From JAGOBP01 sp046328575 (lineage in GTDB: Bacteria; Chloroflexota; Anaerolineae; Fen-1058): DNA of 64,000 nt. Where the stretch lies: positions 1 to 64,000 of the forward strand of contig JAXLWI010000001.1 of assembly GCA_046328575.1 (NCBI GenBank), read 5' to 3'. The notes beneath the pieces were generated by a model that did not search any database, was not told the DNA's origin, and saw nothing but the letters and a program-made list of their open reading frames with translations. The stretch's first letter is position 1. Each line of letters opens with the position of its first letter. This document shows positions 24,852 to 32,800 of the stretch, in pieces. A program made the translations under genes and the position numbers.

Positions 24852-26320
24852 GCGCCGCCTTCACTCTCGATGGGCAAGTGCGGCGGCATGTTCGCCGCTG
24901 TGCCGGCGGCCTTGAGCGGCAGCGTGAAATTGAAGGCAAAGCCATCGGGCAGATTCTGCGCCCACATGCGCCCGCCATGCGCTTCGATGATGCCTTTGCA
25001 GATCGATAGCCCCAGGCCGGTGCCTGTCACCCGATCGGCCGCGGTGACCCGATAGAATTTGTCGAAGATGCGCTCCAGATGCTCGTCGGGCACGTGCGGG
25101 CCGCGATTGATCACGCGCACGCCCAGCGTGTTGGCATCGATCACGCGCGCCTCGATCCGAATCGGCGTGCCTGCGGGCGAATACTTAACGCTGTTGCTGA
25201 TCAAGTTGGTAAAGACTTGATCCATGCGCACGTAATCGACGGGCACCAAGGGCAAATCGTCGGGCAGATCGATGTCCACGCGATGCTGCCGCGTCTGCGG
25301 TCGCATGCGCGCTACTACGCCGCCCACGATCTCGGCCAGCACGTTCAACTTCAACTGTGGCTGCAGCGCGCCTGCCTCGATGCGCGACATGTCCAGCAAG
25401 TTGCCGACGAGTTGATTGAGGTGATCGGCTTCCTCGTCAATTGCCATGACCAAATCCTGTCGCGCGTCAGAGTCCCATTCGACATCGCCACTGCGTAAAC
25501 TGCTGGCCGCGGCCTTGATCGTCGCCAGCGGCGTGCGCAGTTCGTGCGACACCGACGACAGCAGCGCCGACTTCAATCGATCGCTTTCTTCCAGCACTTG
25601 GGCCTTATTCACCGTGCGCGCCAGGTGCGCTCGTTCGATCGCCAGTGCACCCTGGCTGGCAAAGGTCTTCAGCAGGCGCACCTCGGCGGGCAGCAAATCG
25701 TGATCGCGCCACAACCGGATGGTGCCCTGCACACCGCGAGCCGTGGACAGATCGATCGTGAGTACCGGCGGCCGGCTGGGTTCCGCCGGCTCGATCGGCC
25801 ACGCGGCATCGATCGCATCCTGCGTCTGAACGTCCACCCGTTCTGCTTCAAATGTCTCCTGAGCGTGCTGCGCCAGCGTGTGCGCAATCGCCTGATCATG
25901 CTGCACACCCGTCAACGCTGTGCTCAACTCATACAAGCGCGTCGCCTCGCGCTCGCGAGCCTGCGCCGCTGCGACGCCCAGCCGCGCCCGCCCAATCAAC
26001 TGACTGATAACGAAGGCAATGACGAGGAACGCCAGCAGCGTTAACGCGTCCGGCGTTTGATGCACAAAGAAGGTGAAGTAGGGTTGCAGGAAGTAGTAGT
26101 TGAACGCCAGAAACGCCGCGAAGGCCGCCATCACGCCAGGGCCAAGTCCCCACATGGCCGCGCTCAACCCGACCGGCACCAGATACACCAGCGCGTCGAT
26201 TTGTTCGGTCAGTAGCGACCGTACTAGAAACAACGCCACGGTTGTGAGGATTACCAGGCCCAGAGCGGCTAAGTAACCCAACACAATCGAGCGGACTTCC
26301 CGCTTCAACGACTGAGACAT
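24848..26320 (-). CDS. Sensor histidine kinase with KdpD-type DUF4118 membrane domain
   Basis: This 490-aa membrane kinase begins with four helices in residues 12-112 that match the DUF4118 region of KdpD (VPVGLSAAMWGLGPGVMAAF, FNYYFLQPYFTF). A GAF-like segment (about 125-235), a HisKA domain with His259 in SVSHELRTPL, and a HATPase domain follow (NLISNSVKYSPAGTPI; GTGLGLSICKGIIEAHGG). Standard KdpD is about 900 aa and carries an N-terminal KdpD/Usp sensor; that half is missing here, while a separate Usp-like protein is encoded 1.4 kb to the left. It probably senses potassium or turgor-related signals together with the KdpE-like partner. A GTG/TTG alternative start was not needed. Confidence 0.92.
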   Translation of the reverse strand: MSQSLKREVRSIVLGYLAALGLVILTTVALFLVRSLLTEQIDALVYLVPVGLSAAMWGLGPGVMAAFAAFLAFNYYFLQPYFTFFVHQTPDALTLLAFLVIAFVISQLIGRARLGVAAAQAREREATRLYELSTALTGVQHDQAIAHTLAQHAQETFEAERVDVQTQDAIDAAWPIEPAEPSRPPVLTIDLSTARGVQGTIRLWRDHDLLPAEVRLLKTFASQGALAIERAHLARTVNKAQVLEESDRLKSALLSSVSHELRTPLATIKAAASSLRSGDVEWDSDARQDLVMAIDEEADHLNQLVGNLLDMSRIEAGALQPQLKLNVLAEIVGGVVARMRPQTRQHRVDIDLPDDLPLVPVDYVRMDQVFTNLISNSVKYSPAGTPIRIEARVIDANTLGVRVINRGPHVPDEHLERIFDKFYRVTAADRVTGTGLGLSICKGIIEAHGGRMWAQNLPDGFAFNFTLPLKAAGTAANMPPHLPIESEGGA

Positions 26321-26409
26321 CTCAAACCTTCGACACCGCCACCAGCCGCCGCGGCGCTACGCCGAGCTCATCCGTTTATCGTCGTCCGTCAAGTTAACGT
26401 ACGGCGCCG

Positions 26410-27078
26410 TCAGTCGGTGCGCGCTAACAGTTGCGCAAGCGCGTTGACTTCCGTGCTGTGCACCACAGCCAGAATCTCATCGGCGGCTTGCAAGACCACG
26501 TCGCCGCGCGGAATGATCAATTCGCCTTTGCGGATTACGGCTGCCAGCACGCATTCGGTGGGCAGTTTCAAATCACGGATCGCTTTGCCTACAGCAACGG
26601 CAGTGGGATGCACCTTTTCTTCCACCAGCGAATATTGACCTTTTCGCAGCTTCAGCAGGGTCATCATGTCGCCCAGCGACATTTCTTCGGCAATCAAGTG
26701 AGCCATCATATCAGCTTGATTGATCGCCACGTCCACGCCCATATCGGGCGTAAACAACCAGGCGTTCTTGGGATTGTTGACGCGAGCGATGATGCGCGGC
26801 ACATGAAACTCAAACCGTGCTAAGTGAGCAACCATCAAGTTAGCTTCGTCTTCGCGGGCAACCGCGGCCAAGACTTCGGCGTGCTCAATACCTGCCAGCC
26901 GCAACAGTTGCATGTCCGCACCATCGCCTTCGAAAATACACTCGGTCGGCAGTTCGCGATGGATCTTCGCCAACACTTCCTTTCGATCGTCGACCACATG
27001 CACCTTGTGCCCGGCTGCCAATAACAACGACGCGAGGTTCGAGCCGACTTGACCACCGCCTACGATAATAACAAACAT
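26410..27078 (-). CDS. TrkA/KtrA-like RCK protein (pair 2, second gene)
   Basis: This 222-aa cytoplasmic RCK protein has GGGQVGSNLASLLLAAGHKV at the nucleotide-binding site and an RCK_C half from about residue 140. It is a close paralogue of 15571-16239, with the same length and long identical blocks (RVNNPKNAWLFTPDMGVDVA; SLVEEKVHPTAV). It starts one base after its partner ends. Its operon is KimA-like permease, RCK, RCK, and the KdpDE-like genes follow 90 bases later. Such subunits gate potassium transporters by binding nucleotides. Confidence 0.91.
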   Translation of the reverse strand: MFVIIVGGGQVGSNLASLLLAAGHKVHVVDDRKEVLAKIHRELPTECIFEGDGADMQLLRLAGIEHAEVLAAVAREDEANLMVAHLARFEFHVPRIIARVNNPKNAWLFTPDMGVDVAINQADMMAHLIAEEMSLGDMMTLLKLRKGQYSLVEEKVHPTAVAVGKAIRDLKLPTECVLAAVIRKGELIIPRGDVVLQAADEILAVVHSTEVNALAQLLARTD

Positions 27079-27079
27079 G

Positions 27080-27736
27080 CTACGCCTCCCGCTTCATCGT
27101 GACGATCGACTTGAGGTGCTTGGCCGCGTCCGTCTTGACTCCCAGCATGACAATGTCGCCGATCTGCAGCACCGTGTCGGGCCGCGGAACAAACGTCTGA
27201 CTGGTGCGTGTGACAGAAATGACGACGGATTCGTCAGCCTGAGCGAGCAGACTCACAGGTCGGCCGTTTAACAGCTCCTCGACCATCACCTGAACAATCT
27301 GAACGTCGCCAGCGCACAAGGTGTAAATCGGTTCAAATTCCTGCGCAACTAGCAGACGCTCAATCTGGGTCGCGCCCCAACTGGCCGACGAGATTGTCTG
27401 CAAGCCCAATTTGTCATACAAGGCACGGCGCTGTGGATCGTAGATGCGGGCGATGACGCGCGGCACATTGAATCGATCACGCGCAATACGAGCCGTGAGG
27501 GCATTGGCATTGTCGCTGGAAGTGACCGCCGCTAATGCATCCGCCGATTCGATCCCGGCACGGATTAACACGTCTCGATCGAAACACACGCCCACCACGG
27601 TGCGCCCTCGGAAGGACGCCCCCAACCGATCGAACGAATCGATCTGCTCGTCAACAATGGTGACTTCATGGTCTTCCGATAAGGACTGCGCCAGTTCAGC
27701 GCCAACGCGTCCACAACCTACCACGATGATTTTCAT
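27080..27736 (-). CDS. TrkA/KtrA-like RCK protein (pair 2, first gene)
   Basis: This 218-aa RCK protein starts at ATG 27736, preceded by GAGGAGTT; an in-frame start 132 bases upstream would run into the permease gene and adds a Cys-rich, unrelated leader, so it is rejected. It has GCGRVGAELAQ at residues 7-17, then DEQIDSFDRLGASFRGRTVV and a C-terminal RCK_C half. It parallels 16242-16901, including the segment ISSASWGATQIERLL versus ISSTQWGAERIRELL. It lies 13 bases after the permease gene and one base before its partner. Confidence 0.91.
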   Translation of the reverse strand: MKIIVVGCGRVGAELAQSLSEDHEVTIVDEQIDSFDRLGASFRGRTVVGVCFDRDVLIRAGIESADALAAVTSSDNANALTARIARDRFNVPRVIARIYDPQRRALYDKLGLQTISSASWGATQIERLLVAQEFEPIYTLCAGDVQIVQVMVEELLNGRPVSLLAQADESVVISVTRTSQTFVPRPDTVLQIGDIVMLGVKTDAAKHLKSIVTMKREA

Positions 27737-27749
27737 AACAAACTCCTCA

Positions 27750-29687
27750 TCACTCAATCTGATAGGGCACGTCGGTGATGACAACCCCGGGCCGGTGCAG
27801 CAGCGCCTCACGCAAAATATCGGCGGTGCGCATGTGCAGCGCGTTTTCGATGTTGTGTCGCGGCACAAATTGCGGCACTACCACGGTCAGAATTTCATTG
27901 GGCTGGCGCTGCATATCGATCTCTTCAATGTAGCCCAACAGCGGCTCCATAAACAAACGGTACGGTGAATCCAGAATAACCAATCGAGTACCGTCGCCCC
28001 ACTTCTCCCATTTCTTCTGCACTTTTTCGCCATCGCTAGGATCGACTGCCACGTGCACGGCCGTCACATCTTCCGACAACGACCGCGCATAACGCATTGC
28101 CACTAACGCGCCGCGATGCACACTGCTGACCGGCACAATGACGCGGTGCCGCGTGATGCGCAGCGGCGCATCGTAGTGTTCCAGCGTGAGATGTTTGGCG
28201 ACATCCTTATAGTGATAGTGAATGCGGAAGAAGATGAAGACCAGCGTCGGCGTCAAGATCAAAACGATCCATGCCCCGTCGGCAAACTTGGTGATAGCGA
28301 ACATGAACATGACGATGGCCGTACACACTGAACCAAAGCCATTGATGAACATCTTCAATCGCCAGCCACTTTCATAGCGCAAGACCGAACCGGGTTCCTT
28401 GATTTCCTCACCCGGTTGCATTTGACCGATCTTCCACCACCGCCGTGCCATGCCCGCCTGAGACAATGTAAATGACAGGAACACGCCGATGGCATACAAC
28501 GGGATCAAGGCCGTTACGCTTGCATTGAACACAATGATCAACAGTGAAGCGATCGCGGCCAGAGTCATGATACCGCGCGAGTAAACCAGGCGGCTGCCGC
28601 GATAGGTCAATTGACGCGGCAAGAAGCCGTCGCCGGCATGCAGCGCGCCCAGCCGTGGAAAGTCGGCAAAGGCCGTGTTGGCTGCCATGATCAAGATCAC
28701 AGTGGTCGCCGCGATCGTCGCTAAATAGAGGAAATTGCGCCCGTCAAACGCCGTTCGAGCCAACTGCGAAATGACAGTCTCAGCCTCCGACGGCACCGTG
28801 TGAATCTGACTCGCCAGGAAACTGATACCGAGCGACAACGAACCGAGGATGAGTGACATCCAAATCAGCGTGATGCCCGCATTGCGGCTGCGCGGTTCTT
28901 TGAACGCCGTGATGCCGTTCGAAATTGCTTCGACCCCAGTTAAGGCGGTTGTACCGCCGGCGAAGGCGTGCAGGATCAAGAAAAGCGTAATCGGTTGCAG
29001 CGTCTCGGCCAACTCGGTATGCGGCGGATCGACCACCTGCCCCAGACTACCCGTCACATAGCGGAACAAAGCGACACCCACGGTGAGAAAGATCATCACG
29101 ATGAAGAAGTACGTTGGGATAGCAAAGATCGTGCCAGATTCTTTGACACCGCGCAGGTTGATCAACATGATAAGACCAACCATCGCCACGGCGATCCATA
29201 CTTTCCACGGTACCAACTCTGGATATGCTGACACCAGCTGGGCTACCCCAGACGATATCGATACGGAGACCGTGAGAACGTAGTCGGTCAACAACGCTGC
29301 GCCAGCGGTCTGCGCAGGCAATTCCCCTAAGTTGTCGCGTGCCACAATGTACGCCCCGCCGCCGCCCGGATACGCGTGGATCGTTTGCTCGTAGGAGATG
29401 GTCACAATGGCCAACAGGATCACAATCACGATGGTGATCGGGAACACGTAACCCATCGCCGCGGCCCCGGCTACCGCCAGGATGACCAACACCTCTTGCG
29501 TCGCGTAGGCAGTTGACGACAACGCATCGGAGGCAAACACTGCCAGGCCTACCGCCTTGCCGATCGTTTGATGCGGCGCATCGGCGGTCTGCAATGGCCG
29601 CCCGATGAAGTACGACCGCAGCGTTCGCTTGGGACTGGCATTCACTGTCTTGCGAAGAATGCCATTTCGCTTCTCAACTGACATCAT
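27750..29687 (-). CDS. KimA-like APC-superfamily permease (probable potassium importer)
   Basis: This 645-aa membrane protein has about 12 helices and a cytoplasmic C-terminal domain of roughly 150 residues. The N-terminal block SYFIGRPLQTADAPHQTIGK, followed by AVFASDALSSTAYATQEVLV, resembles the start of Bacillus KimA (YdaO), a high-affinity potassium importer controlled by cyclic di-AMP. PGGGGAYIVARDNLG is the APC hallmark. The tail includes a Usp-like segment (RVIVPVSSVHRGALVAMRYA and DVTAVHVAVDP). Two start codons adjoin (ATG ATG) after GAGGGTCT. Two RCK genes follow in the same operon, which strengthens the potassium assignment. An amino-acid substrate remains possible. Confidence 0.84.
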   Translation of the reverse strand: MMSVEKRNGILRKTVNASPKRTLRSYFIGRPLQTADAPHQTIGKAVGLAVFASDALSSTAYATQEVLVILAVAGAAAMGYVFPITIVIVILLAIVTISYEQTIHAYPGGGGAYIVARDNLGELPAQTAGAALLTDYVLTVSVSISSGVAQLVSAYPELVPWKVWIAVAMVGLIMLINLRGVKESGTIFAIPTYFFIVMIFLTVGVALFRYVTGSLGQVVDPPHTELAETLQPITLFLILHAFAGGTTALTGVEAISNGITAFKEPRSRNAGITLIWMSLILGSLSLGISFLASQIHTVPSEAETVISQLARTAFDGRNFLYLATIAATTVILIMAANTAFADFPRLGALHAGDGFLPRQLTYRGSRLVYSRGIMTLAAIASLLIIVFNASVTALIPLYAIGVFLSFTLSQAGMARRWWKIGQMQPGEEIKEPGSVLRYESGWRLKMFINGFGSVCTAIVMFMFAITKFADGAWIVLILTPTLVFIFFRIHYHYKDVAKHLTLEHYDAPLRITRHRVIVPVSSVHRGALVAMRYARSLSEDVTAVHVAVDPSDGEKVQKKWEKWGDGTRLVILDSPYRLFMEPLLGYIEEIDMQRQPNEILTVVVPQFVPRHNIENALHMRTADILREALLHRPGVVITDVPYQIE

Positions 29688-29704
29688 AGACCCTCACACA
29701 AAAA

Positions 29705-29722
29705 CCGCCCGGCAGCGGGCGG
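29705..29722. repeat. CG-rich hairpin upstream of the permease gene
   Basis: CCGCCCG-GC-AGCGGGCGG forms a short strong stem in the leader of the KimA-like gene, within 20 bases of its ribosome site. It might influence that gene's expression or end read-through from elsewhere. Confidence 0.4.
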
Positions 29723-29788
29723 ACTTCCTAGTACGTGGATTATACGTGGGCTAGACCAAGGTGTCAAAAGAAACCGATCGCTTTGCCA

Positions 29789-29834
29789 AACAAATCGACC
29801 TGTCGGGCAGTCACCAACCCGGCAGGTCGATTGT
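29789..29834 (-). terminator. Hairpin after the FG-GAP/metzincin gene
   Basis: AATCGACCTGTCGGG and CCCGGCAGGTCGATT pair over nearly 15 bases (one mismatch). On the minus strand TTTGTTTGG follows, so it can serve as the terminator of the large secreted-protein gene. Confidence 0.65.
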
Positions 29835-29848
29835 TCTGTGCGAAACCC

Positions 29849-32800
29849 TCAGCTCTTCAAGACGAGCGGCAGGAACAGCCCGGGCGTCATACCGTTATCG
29901 ATCGGTTCCGGTCCGACGATCACGGTGACCGTGGTCGTCGAGGTCACAAGGTTGCTATCGGTCGCCGTCAGCGTGATGGTGTGCGTGCCGATGCTCAACG
30001 TATCGAGCGCCAGCTGCGTGCCCGTACCCAGCGCGCCATCCAGATCGGACGACCACTGGAGTTGTGAGTCTGCCAGCGGCCCATCTTCGGGATCGAATGT
30101 TGAAGCCTCGAAGATGATCGTCTGGCTCACCACGTACGTCGAGCCGCTGATCGGCGACACTGACGTGATCTCTGGCGCTTTGTTCGCAACATTGAAAGTG
30201 CCAGTCGTCTCGGCGAAGGCCGTGTTCACCCCATCGCTGACCCACACGCGGAACTTGCCTTGCGTAGTGCCGGGCAGCAGATCGAGGTTGAGCGTGGCGG
30301 TGGTCGTGGTCAGCTTGCCAGACAGCGGTGACCACGTCAGGCCACCGTCGCGGCTGTAGTCGATGTTGAACGTCAATGGATCGTTGTCGGCGTCTGAGGC
30401 CGTCCAGCTGGCATTCACCGTCGTGCCGGTGAGCGTGACCCCGCCGCTTGGCGCGATGAAGGCAATCGTCGGCGTGTGCGCGCTGACGGTGCGCGTGATC
30501 AGAGCCTGCGTTGGGCTGGCGATGACGATCTTCTGCGTGCCCGTGATCCATGGGACGTATTCCGTAATCGCCGCCACTGGATCATCGGTTTCAAGACCAC
30601 CGCGCGGCGAGAAATTGTAATCGGCTAACACCGCATCCGCCGCGCCCAGCAACTTGATGTGATACGTGCCGCTGATATCGCGTCCGAAGATATCAAACGC
30701 ATCCGGCACGCGATAGAAGGTGCTGAGCGTCACGGTGTTGGTGCTGGTGATGATGTGGCCGAACAGCGCCAGATACTCCACGCCTTGCGCTTTGTACGCC
30801 TGAATCTGCGCCTTCAAGACGGGCTTTTCCGCGACCATGCGCGCCCAGATGCCTTCATACGTGAAGTCAGAAATCCATTCATTGGCGCAGTACGTCATCA
30901 CATCCGTCCACGTTGGCGGAATGACCAACGGCGTGCTCAGGCTCCAGTCAAGGCCGTAGAGTGTGGTGTTGGTCCACTCGCCCGTCGTGGGGCTGATTCG
31001 CCCGCCGGTATACGGATAGCTCGCGCCGTCTTGCGCACCGCAGTACTCGGCGTGATAGCGCCCATAAGTGTGACCCAGTTCATGGCCGCCGTACCAGTCG
31101 CCAAAACTTTGGCCGTCGGGATCCCACCCACCGGTCGGGCCAGTTGGACCGGAGGCCACGGTGTCTGGAATGTCACGCGCTTTGCCGCGCATAAAGGTAT
31201 TGTCATCCACTTGAATGACTTGCCCGTAGTAACGCGTCCACGGATCTTCGCCTGCGCCTAACACTTTCTTGCTCTGATTCCAGGCCAGATCGTCGTTGAG
31301 ATCATCGACATCGGGCAAGCTGTCATAGGGCGGATCCATATAGCCGTACCAAACGTTGAGCGTATTGATGGGATACGCGGCGCGCAGCCACGCGGCCAAC
31401 CGGGTCCGATCGATCGATCGGACGTGGCGGACCACGCCGCCATACCAGTAGTTGGCATCCACCATCAAGATGTTCATCGCCGGCGATTTGCTAAAGTTGA
31501 CGGTGACCGAGCGCGAGTTGTTGGACGCGTTGCTATCGCCGTATTTCTGCGGCGTGTTGATCTGACATTGGAACGTGACGCTGCCCGAGTTGAGCCAACC
31601 TGTCGGCACATCGAAGTAGTAGGCATCGTTGAGTTGCGATCGAGCCGGGCTGGATTTCACCGTGATCGATCCACCACTATTGGCGGGTGATAACGCCCCC
31701 ATGTACGTCGCGCCGCGATACACGTACAGCCGCGCTGGTACGGCGCTGATCGAGCCGCTGCTGCTGTTGACGTAGCAGCGCACGAAGGTACGTTTGTTGG
31801 CGATGAGCACGACGCTGTTGTTCAAATCCTGCACGGCCTGATTCACTTCGATGCCGGGATTCTTCACCATCAAATCGAACGTGCGAATTTCGGTGGTCAG
31901 GTCGGCCGTGCCCGGATACGCTTCCAGATTGCCGACATTGTCTCGCGCGCGCGATCTAAATTCGTAGATGTGGCCACTCACACCGGAGAACGTGCTGGAG
32001 GTAGAAGTTGTCGCGCTCTTCCAGGTGGTCCAAGAACCGTTGGTAGTCTTATCGCGATACTGCACATCGTAGTTGGCAAGGCCCGAGTGGGCATCGCTGC
32101 CCGACCAGAACACCGTGAACGATGCGCTATTGGATGTTAACGGCGAATAGACCGACGACGACGGCGGTGTCGTGTCGATATAGAATGGCCCGCGATTCGC
32201 TGCGCCAACCGCCCAGTTACCGGCCACATCGCGCGTGCGGACGTGGAACCAGTGATTGCTCGCGGTGGCTAACACACCGCTCGTATCCGATGTGCCCGCC
32301 GTGTCCTGAATCTGGTCCGGCACGCCGCCCGATGAGTTGTCCCATTGGATCGAGTAACCGGCCACGCCGCTGCCGCCGGAGTCGGTTGCGCCCGACCATG
32401 TTACAAGCACTGTTGGATCGTTATTCCAAACCGATGGGGTGTGGCTGCCTCCAAAGAGCGTAGGATTCGTCGGCGGCGTGAGATCGATCTTGAACGGTCC
32501 CGCGTGAATCGCATCGGGCGACCAGTTACCGGCCACATCACGCGTGCGGACATGCGCGTACCAGTTGCCTTCGCTCAACGGCGAGGTGATATAGCTGGTG
32601 GCAAACACATTAACAGCCGTGCCCGGCAGCGAACTGGGATTGTGATCGATCAGCACCGAGTAACCATATACCCCGCTGGTTGCGTCGGTCGCGCCGCTCC
32701 AATTGATGTTCAACGTTGGGTTGTTGCTCCACACATTAACGACATGGCTGCTAGACCCAATCGTGCTGGGCGCTGTCGGCGAGATCGTATCGATTTTGAC

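Noticed and set aside
27737..27868. Longer N-terminus for the RCK protein at 27080-27736
   Set aside because: It would overlap the permease gene and adds a Cys-rich leader with no family match; a good ribosome site lies before ATG 27736.
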